Assembly: GCA_002573585.1 (NCBI GenBank)
Contig: PDNB01000009.1
Coordinates: forward strand, 1 to 64,000
Direction of reading: 5' to 3'
DNA length: 64,000 bases
From: Helicocarpus griseus UAMH5409
Taxonomy: Eukaryota; Ascomycota; Eurotiomycetes; Onygenales; Ajellomycetaceae
This document shows, in pieces, positions 45,405-57,246 of this stretch (its first letter is position 1; every line of letters begins with the position of its first letter). The translations under genes were made by a program, and so were the position numbers. The notes beneath the pieces are model-generated. The model did no database searches. It was given only the letters and a program-made list of their open reading frames with translations, and was not told where the DNA came from.

Positions 45405-46348
45405 TATACGGCAAATTGTCGTCTTAATTATCGACTATAATAGCGAAGCATTCCTTGAGAGAACCAAGCCCAAGCAAAGATATTCAGCGGCAGCAGGTAT
45501 TCGCAGTTGTTCCTATAAAGTGTTGAGTTGGTGATGGGGGGTTCGACTGATGTGCTGACAAAGAGGGCGGAGGAGTCACACGAGCACGTCGTAGGGCACG
45601 TAGAAGGAGGCCGGAGAAGAGCTGGTCTGGAGCGATAGCAAGAGATAATTGACAGAAAAACGGCCAGATATAAGTGTTATTGGGTTGCACAAGTCAAAAG
45701 TTTTGCCCCGGTAGACGAGAAACCGGGAAACACGAGCACGTTGCTGACTGGCTGGTTGGGGAGTCGGGATGTCACGTTTAGGACAAATGAGTACGCGGTC
45801 TCTACCGCTAGATGCCAACGAAAGAGGGAATAACGGAAGAAAAGAGAGATGAAAAGAAAAGAGACACAAGTCCCGCGCAAACAAAGAGAGAAGAGCGACT
45901 GATAGAGACCCTGACCAGGGAAGATACAGAGAGGATGAGGGATGAGGTTGGGGATGAAGATGAAGAGGATGACGAGACAGCGAGAAGTGAGGATGACGAG
46001 ACAGCGAGAAGTGAGGCTGATAAGCAGAAATCAGATTGCAGCACCGCCTCTGATTGGCGGAGGCACCCCGATAAGCGTGGCTGAGTCAGCAGGGGCCATC
46101 GCGAACTCTAATTGGATCCGGGGTAGGCTAGGCCAGATCGGGCGTAGCGCCCCAGATCTGTGCTTATCAGATCGAGATAAGAATATGGGGAAGGGACTGT
46201 ATACAAACAAGTCCTTAAGGGAGGTATGTTTTGGTCTTTCTGAGTTTCACTTTATATGAGTAGTAAGAGTACAGTTGAATTTCAATTCTATTATATCCAG
46301 AGCATGCTTGAGCTATGACCAAATCTTCTAAAACCCACGTTGTCATCC
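45405..46348. other. Intergenic, upstream of the PQ-loop gene
   Basis: About 940 bases. It includes the 24-base tandem duplication at 45968-46015 and a GA-rich stretch; a charged ATG frame at 45812-46084 crosses it but is probably not coding. A GC-rich segment lies at 46040-46160. Confidence 0.45.
45968..46015. repeat. 24-base tandem duplication, two copies
   Basis: Two perfect adjacent copies of a 24-base GA-rich unit (GATGACGAGACAGCGAGAAG plus four bases). Confidence 0.9.
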
Positions 46349-47056
46349 TCATAACCGCATACCAAATAAGACAACAGCTGCAGCAATACCAGTCAGCATG
46401 TTTTGCGATCGCCTCGTTCTAAACGTAGGGAGTCCTGCATTTGGCGCAATAATGTCCAATGCGTTTCCAAAACCTCCAAATGGGTCGTTTGTGGGGCCGC
46501 CAACCGTAGTAGAAGGTTCTGAAGTCGTTTGAGTGGCTGACGTCGTGGCGGAGGGTGCGGACGGCGCAACAACAGAGTCGCTCCCAGAAGCAGACGTTGT
46601 GTTTGTAGCATCAGGGTTGTCCGTTGATAACAAAGATGGCCCTTCTCTTTCTGTCGCTGTCCGGGTAGGCTGAGAATTTTTACTTTCTGTAATCGAGGCT
46701 ATATCGAGGGTATCGGTTGGAGCAGCATCTCTCTCGCCGCCAGCATTCGGGCAAAGTGTTTGCACTCCAATTCCCTGAAAGAAGAGCCCAATAAGAGACC
46801 CGGACGACGCCCGGGTCCCTACGCATTCGTTATTTAACGCGACTGACACCGCTTCTAAGCTTTCGATGCATTCCGGCGAGCAGGAGCCTCTATTTGTGAA
46901 ATCGCTAGCTGTGCAGTTGCTGATCTGAGAGGTGTAGACCCTCGTACATGATGGTGTAAACGATACTATCGGCTGTATCTGGTCCAAAGAGACCGCGAGG
47001 ATTACCGGCGCTTTGCACGCGAAAAGCACATATCTTGTCCAGTGCTTCTTATGCAT
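46349..47056 (-). CDS. Secreted, probably GPI-anchored Ser/Thr-rich surface protein
   Basis: A single exon of 235 residues. The start has basic residues followed by a hydrophobic segment (YVLFACKAPVILAVSLD), a likely signal sequence. The middle holds five cysteines within about 70 residues (CTRVYTSQISNC, GSCSPEC, NNEC) and one more at CPNAGG, suggesting a disulphide-bonded head. A Ser/Thr/Ala-rich stalk (about 115-200) would be heavily O-glycosylated. The C terminus is hydrophobic (MLTGIAAAVVLFGMRL) after small residues, the pattern of a GPI-anchor signal. It resembles uncharacterised fungal cell-surface proteins; I do not recognise a named family. Confidence 0.7.
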   Translation of the reverse strand: MHKKHWTRYVLFACKAPVILAVSLDQIQPIVSFTPSCTRVYTSQISNCTASDFTNRGSCSPECIESLEAVSVALNNECVGTRASSGSLIGLFFQGIGVQTLCPNAGGERDAAPTDTLDIASITESKNSQPTRTATEREGPSLLSTDNPDATNTTSASGSDSVVAPSAPSATTSATQTTSEPSTTVGGPTNDPFGGFGNALDIIAPNAGLPTFRTRRSQNMLTGIAAAVVLFGMRL

Positions 47057-48295
47057 GATGGCGACCGGTGAGGAAGAAGTTGGTGATGTCGTAGTGTAGG
47101 AGCAGTCGCTCTTCTCGTTCCCCTAGGGTGTTGCAAAGTGTGGGCACGGTAGGTGGCCTTTTTAAAGAGCTCACTCTGGCATTCTCGTTCAAGACAGTGC
47201 TTGCCTCTCTTTAACCCAAAAAGTCGTTGATTCTCGGCTCGACCAGAAAGCTCCTCAGCCCAGTTTCAGCTTCCAACTTGTCTTCAGATATAACACGCTT
47301 TAACAGTGGAACAAGATCGATTTGGGAACGGCAATGCGATAACAAAACAAAAATGATCTCTTTCTTTTGACTTGAATGAAGGAAGAAAAGAGAAGGGAAG
47401 TGAGCATCATCAGAGTCTTTGGCACGAAGCTACATGTAGATCCATGTCGGGGACCGGCCCTGGCCAGAAATCACCCCGCTGACAGAGGAACTGCATACAT
47501 AGCCCGGATTCTCTATATCATGGGAGCCTGGAATATCTGCAGAGTCGTTAATCGGTAATTTCATAGGCGGGAAAATGGGGTGAGGCATGAGTGGCTTTCG
47601 CCGCCTCAAACATTGCTTGTTTCTAAATTCTGCATGATATATAGGAACCGCGCTCTGAGAGGTCAGCCGCGAAAAGCCCTTGCAACAAATCAAGCAATGC
47701 TGGGTTTCAGGATCAGTCATCCCTGATGGTGCAGATCTCGTCTTGTCGATGTCGAATTTCTAGCGGTCGCTTGTACTATTCAAGTTTTATCTAGCCGATC
47801 CGACGGCTTATGTTAGTAACGTTGATGCATACTACTGAAGAGTGGGAGACAGCGATTATATTAATAATCATGCTTGCTAGGTTCCCCAACCAGCTGTTCA
47901 GTCATGCCAGGACATGCAATTCGCGAACGCCGAAAAGCGCATCAGAAATACTACTTCGCGCCAGGCATTTGATCAACTTGAAGCCTGCCAGCGGCGACAA
48001 CGGCCTTGTCTTGCCACTTTCGATTGCTTGCGGCACCAAAACGGTCGGCCAAAATGGACCTGCGGGAAGGATGGAACTGATAAGTGATTTCCCTTCCGAT
48101 ACGGGCTTGGGATTTTCGACGTAAATTATTGAACTACTCCGTACGCCTCCTTCAACAATGCTATAGCACGCATTTGACAAGCCGATAAATGGTGAATTTG
48201 TAAAGATTTGTATATTCTATATCATATTATCATCAATTTTCATGCAAAGTCTGCTGACACCTAGCTTCTATATATGTTTTTTCCTTTCCTTTCCT
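47057..48295. other. Intergenic region
   Basis: 1.24 kb with no supported gene. A minus-strand frame at 47430-47720 has a CxxC-like start but no recognised domain. A TACTCCGTA word lies near 48135. Confidence 0.45.
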
Positions 48296-49531
48296 TTACT
48301 CCATCACCAATACAGCCCGGAACCGCACTTTGCCATGTAGCAAATCATCCATCGCCTTGTTCACGTCATCCAACTTATATTTTTCAACCATGCATCGGAT
48401 TCCATGAGTGTTGGCAAAATCTATAACCTCTTCTGCGTCAAGAGCATGTCCAGTCGACCAGCCCGACACCGAGAGCGCCCGCTTGATCATCAAAGCCGAG
48501 TCCACCTGGAAGTCGCCAATCGGCGACAGAACGAGCAGTCTCCCTCGTGGAGCCAGCCCAAGCATCAAGGGCTGAACATATTTTGGAATTGGTGCACTCA
48601 GAATCGCCAGAGACGCGCCACCTATCTCCTGCAGCGCTGTTGGGATGTCCTGTTTACTGCTGTCGATAAAGTGGTGCGCGCCGAGCTCCTTTGCAAACTT
48701 CTCCTTCTCGGCTCGGCTGGAAATGACGCAGACTTTGTATCCCATCTTGCTTGCGAATTGCACTGCCAAATGCCCAAGTCCTCCAAGGCCGTGTATGGCA
48801 ATAAGGTCGCCGGCTGTGATTTCCATTTTTCGAATTCCGTTGAATGTTGTCATGCCCGCGCAGAGAAGCGGGGCTATTTGCGCTGGATCCATATCTTGTG
48901 GTAATCTAGCAACGGCTTCTACCCGAAGGATGGCATATTCTGCGTCTGGAATTTGCAACCGTTAAACTCCCGAATTATATTGAAAATTTTGGGGGGGGGG
49001 GGGGGGACAATCACATCCTCCAGGCCTTGTGACGCCATTGATTTCTTCTTCATCACAAAGCTGAAAATCGCCTCGATTACATTCCTTGCAGGTTCCTATG
49101 AAAATTGAATTTTTTATTAACAGTCAGCGGCCAATTTCTTTCAGACTGGGGGGATACTGTGCACGCGTTCCAACACACCATCATGTCCACCATGCCATGG
49201 CCCGCCAACACGCTCTCCAACTTTAAAACTTTTCACACCAGGCCCAAGAGCCTGCACGGTCCCCACTATCTCGTGCCCGGGTACGATAGGGCTGCAGTAA
49301 GCGTCAGCAATTGCAAATATAAGGTCAGGCAAAATTCGGGAAGACATACAATGAGTTTCCGGCTACTCCGTCCTTCACCAGTACATCTGAATGGCACACG
49401 CCACAGGCAAGTACTTTCACTAGGATTTCTCCGTGTTTTGGGTACTCGAGGGGAATGGATTTGATTGCTAAAGGTTCACCCTTTGCATCGAAGCGGGCAA
49501 CCTTGTATGAGAGCGGAAATTCCGGTTCCAT
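48296..49531 (-). CDS. Zinc-dependent alcohol dehydrogenase
   Basis: Four exons on the minus strand, 49531-49350, 49291-49179, 49095-49015 and 48945-48296, giving 341 residues, a normal length for the family. The catalytic zinc site is seen at Cys46 (CGVCHSD) and His67-Glu68 (PGHE). The structural zinc loop has GHDGTCKECNRGDFQLC, with Asp in place of the first Cys, as in a common subgroup. The NAD(P) fold has GLGGLGHLAVQFA, and a terminal KVRFRAVLVM strand closes the fold. It oxidises an alcohol or reduces an aldehyde in the cytosol; substrate cannot be read from the sequence. The third intron (49014-48946) carries 16 consecutive C residues on the coding strand. Confidence 0.93.
48991..49006. 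repeat. G16 homopolymer inside the ADH third intron
   Basis: Sixteen consecutive G on the + strand (C on the coding strand), between the donor and acceptor of the ADH third intron. Confidence 0.95.
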
Positions 49532-50279
49532 GGTTTTCGTTGTCAACTGCTATTTCTGCAATTAAGATATGATTAAAGGACTGAGAGGTATTATATACAA
49601 GAAGAGTGAGTTTTTTGATTTAGTGAAGATAGAGAAACGGCCTAAAGTAAATCTGGTATCTGATCAGGGCGGGATAGAAGTTTTTATTTGGGAGATTATG
49701 AATGTCTCATCCCCAAGACGCTGGATTCGTGACATCATCTTCATCCTGACCCGGTTCTTGGTCGATGCGAAACTTTCCGATTCGTCTTTGGGTGTTCTTT
49801 GGTTGTCGCATATCGAACTTCGCCCATAATTGGAGGATGTTGAATTGCTTGGCTATTTTTATGGAGTTATTTGTGCTATCCAAGCTCCACTGGTGAAAAA
49901 CATGCGATGCGTTAGGGCAATAAGGGGTTGCTTCTGAATAAATATGGCATGACATCATCATTGCGAGAAATAACCCCCACCGTAATGATGCTTTGCCACT
50001 AAAGTTGATATCTTCAAAAGCACAACAACTCTGTACTTGACGAGAGCAACAAAGATCATGAACACCATGGATACAATTCAACCATTAAGCGCAAACATGT
50101 GCGACGTGTACAGGGTTGCTGATGACTAAATCTCAAACTAACCGTCAACGTCAACATCAGGCTGCCATAACATCACATCATCACTGGCAATGTCAATGTC
50201 AACAAACAGCCAAATGCTGCAAAGTGGGTTACAATACGATTCTATACCGCGCCCATAACCGAATTGAAAAGCCTGGGAT
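49532..50279. promoter_or_regulatory. Divergent promoter region ADH / SAF1-like
   Basis: 748 bases between divergent start codons. TATATACAAG at about 49592 is a candidate TATA box. No supported gene. Confidence 0.5.
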
Positions 50280-52505
50280 ATGACTCCAATGGGTTTGACA
50301 GACCTGCCCGACGACGTCCTCCTTTTGATATTCCCCTACTTAAAGCCATGGGAGTTCCTCTCCCTATGCGCCGTCAACAGATGTATGCATGACAATTTTC
50401 AGAAGTCGCCGGAATATTGGCGAGTTCGTACATCAGAGACATTCCGTATTCCCATCCACCCTCTCTTGCGCGCCGATGGCCCGCGTTGGTATTGGCTGTA
50501 CAAAAACCTGCGCACAAAGACTAGGCTCTACGCCTGGGGGAGGGCAGATTGGATACATGATGTGTCTGGAAATTGGCCCGATGAAGTACACACTCCTGGG
50601 GAAATAACAAATATTGCCGACTTGCAATGTGGGTAAGTACGATGTTTTTGTAGTAGCGCTTGATGATTGGAGGTTACAGTGTCTGGCAGCTCAATTTCTA
50701 TCTATGATAGTGAGACTACGTGATATGGCTTGCTGACATAGATTAACAGTGGATGGTCGATTTCCTTCCTAACATCTGACGGGATCATCTATTTGTCTGG
50801 CTCCTTGAATGATGCGGATGGATGGTACTCAGGATTTCTACCTCTTGCGTTTCCATCTTGTTTTCGCCAAACCACTAAGGATCTCTACGAACCAGACACA
50901 GCGATTAAACAATTTTCGTCTGGGCGCAAGCATATCTTGGGCCTCTCGGATAACGGCCATGTATGGGGTTGGCATGGTGAGGTCGAGCGTGCCTATCGTG
51001 TCGGACTCAGTAATATTGAAATGACCTTGGGTCCTCAAAATTCTTCAAAACCTGGAACTGTCACTAGAGTCGTCGCTGGTTGGGACTATAGCTCGGTGTA
51101 TGTTGCTGGGACGGGTATCGTGTACTGGAAAGCTATCGAATACGGCCCTGATATTGACTCCGACGAAGAAGATTCAACCGCCAAATATGGCTTGATGATG
51201 ATATCAGGCTCTATCGTTCCTGGCACTAGCCTTTGTCGAGACACTTCAACTAGACATGCCGCAGATGATCATCCGATCGGGGAAGTCAGAAAGCACATTG
51301 TGCTGGCGGAGCACCTCGTTTTCATTACAGATACAAACAAGGTGTTCGCAACCTCGTTGAGGCGCGGTGATGTTATTGAGCTTCGCTCATTTTCTGCGCC
51401 CGGGAGGATTCTCCAAGATGTTCAAGGCGCTTTTCACAACTTTGCCGTTTTCACTACAAGTGGAGAGGTCCTTATGGGAAATACCTCGTTGATCAAGCAA
51501 ACTATTCTTTCACTATCTTCCAGGAATAACATCGAGACTCTATCCCTAGAGCCGTCCACACCGCCCAGTTTACAACACACCGATGTCATATCAATTTCGT
51601 TCGGTGACTGGCATTTCCTTGCCCTGCATGCCAATGGCAAAATCTCCTCATACGGAAGAGATTCGCAAGCTTGTGGCTCCCTGGGACTCGGGGGCGGTAG
51701 ATACGGCGTCCCTTTTCGGGGCCTTAAATATAGCGGCATCATCAGGCGCTCAGACCTTGTAAAGTTCCCCTTTACAGAAAACTCCAGCTCCCCCCGATAT
51801 GTCTGGTTTGAACCGGAGAAGAAACAGTGGCTAGGCTACCTGAACCACCAAATATCCGACTCGCGAAAATTAGTATCCCGCAAATGGGGTTCGTCGTTAA
51901 TTCATAACACTCAAGGTCTCTTGGAAAAATACAGCGAATGTATCGAGCGACAGGGAGAAGCATGGAGTGATTTCCCCGATATTAAGGAGCAGGATCCGGA
52001 TGGACTTGGTGCCTACTTCGCTCTCAGCGTCGCGGCTGCTGGGTGGCAGAGTGCCGCACTGGTTCTTGTAAACGCGGACCTGGCACAGAAGATCAAGGAC
52101 AAGCATGTTTTGGAGTATACTACATGTAGTGCTCCTGAGCCAGTGGGTAGTCTCCCTCATGGTTCTCATTCGGACTCTGAAGAGGGTATGTGGCACAATT
52201 CCTCATCATCTGTTCACCTCTTCTCAATAAACGAGATACATCGTTTTCAAAATCTTATTGAATCATCCCAACCCCATCATCCACTACAGTTTAAACGAGT
52301 GGAGACATTAGAACTGACTCTTTGACCTTAACAAGAAGACCTGCCTCAGGAACCTTCTGAACAAACCAAGATTAAATACCGCTTCGAACTCGGGGACTTC
52401 CCAACCTCTCACCTAGATGCTGGTAGGGATATTGATCCCGATGACTTTGATTTTAGCACATGGAAATACGGTTTTCCCGACGAGTGTTTTCAGGCCTCAA
52501 CCTGA
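50280..52505 (+). CDS. SAF1: F-box / RCC1-repeat protein, Saf1-like SCF substrate receptor
   Basis: Three exons, 50280-50632, 50750-52185 and 52336-52505, giving 652 residues. The F-box is at about residues 4-45 (LTDLPDDVLLLIFPYLKP) and would bind Skp1. RCC1-type propeller repeats follow: LYAWGRADW, SGRKHILGLSDNGHVWGW, FGDWHFLALHANGKISSYG. The combination is that of yeast Saf1, the SCF receptor that targets proteins with unprocessed N termini such as vacuolar zymogens and adenine deaminase. The last intron has a strong GTATGT donor at 52186 and CTGAC branch words before AACAAG. Reading through it would stop at 52325 with a different tail. The spliced tail continues with clearly protein-like sequence (TKIKYRFELGDFP, DDFDFSTWKYGFPDE), matching the usual RCC1-family ending. 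Confidence 0.88.
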
Positions 52506-53817
52506 TTTGATGTGGGCGGCGAAATGCTTCTTCTCTAGAGGAAATGTACTGGGAGTTCCCTTTCTGCTTCAGACAACGTTCAACGCAGCTTCTTGCGATG
52601 CCTGTCGTCTAATCCGTAACTATAGCTAGAACACCTTTGCCGCTATGAAACGGTTTCATAAATGATCAATGCAACTAAGATTACAGGTTTTGGAGTTCAT
52701 GGTTTGCAAGAGCAGTATTAAAAGGCCCGAATACGAGTCAGATATATCTCTCCACTACCAAATTCCCCTACACGAATAAGGCCCTGTTTTGACAAGAAAA
52801 TTGTTCACCTTACCAATGAAGTTGTAGCCTCGGAGAGTAAATAGAGAAGGGATTTCAAGGATTGGGATCGGCATCTTCTCGTTCGGATATGATATGTGAT
52901 AATCGTTGAATTAAGTCATTTGTATTAAGCCAGGGAAATAAAGACAGGTCTAGGAGAAGGACACATGGAATTTCCCAGAGTTGTGTTGTCTCATACCGCA
53001 CCCTAAAGTAACCAAAAGGTGTAATATAACCCGTGCCAAAACTAGAAAACAAGTTGAAAGGTAAACAAACCGATGGATTGGAATTAATGATAATAAGTGA
53101 CGGGAAAAAGAAAGAATGGTAGAGACTGAGAAGGTCAAGGTAGGATGTATATAGATACTTGAAATAGAAGTAAGATATGAAAATTGAACGGAAGAGTGCG
53201 AAACCAGCGTGTCTAAATAATGGAATTTGCTTTCTCAAGGAAAGGAGCAGGCGTGACAAAAACGGGACAAAAAACAACAGTAAACTGGGGTATTGGTTGC
53301 ACACGGAACGAGAAAGTCAAAATATTGACATAGGGAAAAAGACGGCCCACGAAAGTGTCATGCTGGAGACAGCTTTAGATACACAAAAGAAATAAAAAAG
53401 GGTGGCGGTTCTGCGGGAGGCAGCCAGATCGTGCGAACTTCTGGGGGGAACGGGGCGAAAGGGGAAATATCTTTCAACGAATGATGCCTTCCAAGGGAAC
53501 AAGATGACTAGGGAGGGAGATATAGATAGGGTATGAAAAGCGACGATGGGGATAAGAAGGTGAGACGCCCAAGGTAAAGGAAACAAGAACACCCTCATCA
53601 ATACCGATATAAAAATCGCTGATCTTATCGAATGTTCATGCAGAGAGCGCTTTCATAGGATCATATTTCGTTAATCGCCAACCTTTTCTCAGACAGAACC
53701 TTAGATATCGACGCCGAGAAACGAGATATGGTAAGAAAAAAAGATATATATGTCGGTTTTAGATCGCATATAATCGTCGCAATAAGATCGCTGAATTGAC
53801 TTTATGACGGACATTTC
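52506..53817. other. Convergent intergenic region, SAF1-like / TEA4-like
   Basis: 1.3 kb between converging genes. No supported gene. A 149-codon minus-strand frame at 52855-53304 is rich in Phe, Leu and Ser and looks like the complement of A-rich DNA. Confidence 0.5.
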
Positions 53818-56240
53818 CTATTTAGCTGTAGACGCTTGTGCTCTTCGAGATATCCAACCAGTCAATAGTTCATCAAGTCGAGCTGACATTTCACTGAGCC
53901 CTCTACTCTCTTGTTTGAAGAGATTACCCGTTATTGGATGATCCGGACCAGCAGGTGTCACATTCGACTTGTCATGAACAATGATTAAGAGGTCCCGAAT
54001 GTCAGCATCATCTTCGAGATATGATCTGAGACTAGCGTCACTCCAAGTGGGCGTATTAGCAGATGAGCTTGGAGCGCTATTGTCGCCCGTTTTGGCATCA
54101 GGTCGTTCGATAAGCTCAGGAGATGACGGCGTCGGGGAGAGTGCAGGGTTAGATTCATCAGCCGATGAGGTATCTGTTGTCAAACCGGGAGGATTGTTAC
54201 GACTCCGATGCTCCCGAGGTGATACGTTGACTGGGGATTCTGAAAATCCATCGTCCTCAGCAATGGCCGTGGATCGAATATTTTCTTTATTTGGGATACT
54301 AGTGTTGTCTGGTGGTTTCTGCGAAACATCCAGAGAGGATATTGACGTATTAAGGAATGTCGTTTTCATCGGAGACTCGGAATCAGAACTGTTCTGCTCT
54401 CCTGAGGCAGAAGCCGCAGACTTCTCACGAACTATTTCTGGGGATCTCACGCGCAGTGGTCGAGGAACATCGCCTTGAGCGTTAGGTGCGCCCGATTGCA
54501 CAGAGACGTCAGATCCATCCTTCGTCGAGGAAGACATGACGGTAGCGCCATTACTAGGCCCTTGCTGGGAAGATGCTTGTGGGCTTTCGCTCTTCACCGG
54601 TGACGTTTCCGGCGGCGCTTTCTGCAGTTTGCTAGGATATCGTTGTGGTCCGTTCTGGGATCTCGAAGATGGGCGTTCTTCCTTCAGTGATTCGCTCGAC
54701 GTCTTGGGAGGGGTTGATGAGCGGGTGGACTCCTCAGAAATCTTTTCCGATTCCTCTCCATCGTCATCCACCGCATTTTTACTCTTCTTGTCTTTTCTTT
54801 TGAATAAACCGCTAAGCATGCCTGACTTCTTCTCTTTCCGCTTCTTGTCCTCTTTATTTTTGTCTCCGGAGCTAAGGGGTTTCTCAAGCGACTCGATGCT
54901 TGCGCGTCCTTTGGCCTAAAGTATCGAAGTGTGGCTAGTGAGTAGATTGCGAAAGAAGTGGCAGAGAGAAAGTCAGAAATACCTCTTTGGATTCGGTCGC
55001 TACAGCTCCACTATTTGAATCGTCACGTAGGAGATTCGGCGTCAATGATATCTTTTTAGTTTCGACACTATCATCCTTGAAGAAGGAATCGGTATTTCGG
55101 ACGGTGCCATTCCTCGATCTGCCAGTGGTATTCTCTTCTGATGTCCTGGTTAGTGTTGTAAAACACACAAGAGAATGCTTGATTTACCTTGTTTATCAAA
55201 TGAATCCTCACTTGCCCGAGCCTTCTCGGGACTGGCCTCTCGGGCGGGTTCATCTTCAGTCGAATTTGTAGTGTCTTTATCTGTTTGTGATTTTGGTCGA
55301 AGAGGTTCAACAACAATATCCTCTTTCTGGGGTTCTTCCTGCCCTTCATTTGTGTCTGATCGAGTGCTTTCATCGTCATCATCGAAGAACTGGTCGTCAC
55401 CTTCCTCTTCTTCGTCGGTGGAATATTCGACATCAGATGGTTCATGGTAGACCGGAACAGCAGTGAAGGTGACAGTTTTCGCGTTTCTCCTCCGCATCGC
55501 TTTCTTCAGAGGGTTCTTGGATTTCTCCGCATTGTCCCCTAGCATCGTAGCAGAGAGATCGATGTTTCTGTGTTTGTTTAACCGAGCCAGACGTTCTGTT
55601 GGGGTCTCGATGTGTTCAGCAGGCAGATAACCTATGCTTCCATCCTTCACAACCCGCACGAGCCACCAGTAGCTATTGCTATCATCCAAAAGAACCATTG
55701 TATCGCCCTTGGTGGCATTTGCCTGACCTTCAACTGTCGCTACGAAGGTATGCAAAGCGTAGACGAACTCAAAATCAATGTCTTCATCATCGATAGACGG
55801 AGAACTTGAAATTTTGTCCATCATGTCATCGTCCAACTGGTCGTCGCTTTCGCCATCAGCGATATCCCCTTCCTCTACCGATAGGTTGCCGTTCGAATAC
55901 TGGTCAATTCCCCCATTATGGGATCCGTTAATATCGTCATCTGAGTCGTCGGGGTTTCTGTGATCCTCAGATACTCTGGGACTTTGTATTAATTCTTCCC
56001 GGGCCTCTTTCTCCGCATTTCGCATCGACTGACTCTGATGTGGCGCCGCTCGATTGCCTTCAGTTGAAGCCGGCTGCCCGGAGTGGTCTTTTGCGGATGG
56101 AGCACGGTGGTCTTGCAGATCGATAGTATCTGGAAATAAAAAATCATATCAGACATTTATTGGTCCACGTACGTAGCCAGCTTGGCTATGCTGCTCTCCA
56201 GTAGATGCATACCTGCCCGGATTATCTGGGGTCTAGTCAT
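53818..56240 (-). CDS. Tea4/TeaC/Bud14-type SH3 polarity protein
   Basis: Four exons on the minus strand, 56240-56213, 56129-55188, 55137-54983 and 54915-53818, giving 740 residues. An SH3 domain is at about 132-184 (YALHTFVATVEGQANATKGD, then YWWLVRVV and GYLPAEHIET). It is followed directly by TPTERLARLNKHRNID, the hallmark of the Tea4/Wsh3, TeaC and Bud14 group. A PP1-docking RVxF-type motif KTVTF is at about 227-231. The rest is acidic, Ser-rich and disordered, with a Lys-rich stretch near 385-425. Members carry protein phosphatase 1 to growth sites and link microtubule ends with formins to set polarity of hyphae. The final exon ends SSTAK before TAG. Confidence 0.85.
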
Positions 56241-57246
56241 TGTCGCGGATTATGCGAACGCCGAAAGTATCACCAATTTGACAGGGCGCAATGCAGAATA
56301 GATATAGAGTGTATATGTAAAGCGAGCATTTGCCGATAAACCTCACGACACTCGTCGAAAGGCGGCAGAACGATATGCGCTGGAACGTAACGGTTCGGTC
56401 GTGCTGCGGGTATTGAGGAAGGAAAGCTGAGAGAACGAAGTCCGCTCCAGAGCGGGGAAAGAGAGAACGAGAGGCGGGAAGTAGGTATTTGGACCTCAGC
56501 TAGATATATATGAGGCCAAGCAAGTCATAGAAGGAAAAAGCACAAGGAAACAAGCATACAAAGACTGAGACGGGGCAGCACGAGGGGCGGACAGACACCC
56601 TTCCAGCATCTTTCTGCGGATCTCAGGAGTTCGACGTCGCTTGGCTGCCCCAAAACAAGCGCGACAGGTGGCCGCGGCTAAATCACCCGGCTGCCCCTGG
56701 CGGCTATTAGGCGCAGTGGGCGCCAAGGAGCTAAACACTGTCCAATCAGCGCGCGCCTATGCCCCACCCGCCAATCGCTCACCGAAAGCGGAATTGCCGC
56801 CCACGTGACGTTATATCATGGCTGCATATCTTGGTCGCCCGCAGAACGCGGAGAACTCTCTCCGCTTCCTGACCACCACCACCCCGTCGTCCGCCTCGCC
56901 CGCCGCCCGTCGCTGTCTTCCAGCAGGCTTAAACTATTCTGGATTCCTTGCTCGGCTAGACAGCTCTACGTTAACCGCTAGTACTCTGCTCCCTGCGGCT
57001 CCGCAAAGGCATTTTACGGGACGGTGGCCCCTCGTCGCAGTCCCCTCTCTTCTTCCCACCCACTATCAGCTACCTACGGCAGCTGCTTTTGACCCTTATG
57101 AATCCGTCTGATATTGCTCGTGGAGATACCACTGGGGGCTTGCCTTAATTGCTTTCTCACATATTCACACCTCTACTGTCTGTCGCTCCGAGGTTGACGA
57201 TCACTCATACTGTTTGCCTCTGCAATCACCTCCTAAAGGTGGGGGC
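56241..57246. promoter_or_regulatory. Divergent promoter region TEA4-like / kinase
   Basis: 1.0 kb between divergent start codons. It contains GC-rich DNA at about 56590-56800 and an upstream ATG frame (56818-57111). Confidence 0.55.
56818..57111 (+). other. Upstream ORF before the kinase gene
   Basis: A 97-codon ATG frame ending 135 bases before the kinase start. It is rich in Ser, Thr, Pro, Ala and Leu with no recognised domain. If transcribed in the kinase leader it would be a long upstream ORF that lowers translation. No good donor joins it to the kinase frame. Confidence 0.3.

Noticed and set aside
45812..46084. Highly charged 90-codon frame
   Set aside because: Produced by GA-rich and tandemly duplicated DNA; it overlaps the upstream region of the PQ-loop gene.
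47430..47720. Minus-strand frame beginning with a CLICC motif
   Set aside because: One Cys cluster alone does not make a zinc finger; the first codon is ATG but the rest has no family resemblance.
21156..48145. TACGGAGTA words near 21160 and 48135
   Set aside because: Only two exact copies, far apart; the word is common in fungal intergenic DNA, so no case for a special site.
52855..53304. 149-codon minus-strand frame rich in Phe, Leu and Ser
   Set aside because: Composition is what the complement of A/G-rich intergenic DNA gives; no domain or splice support.
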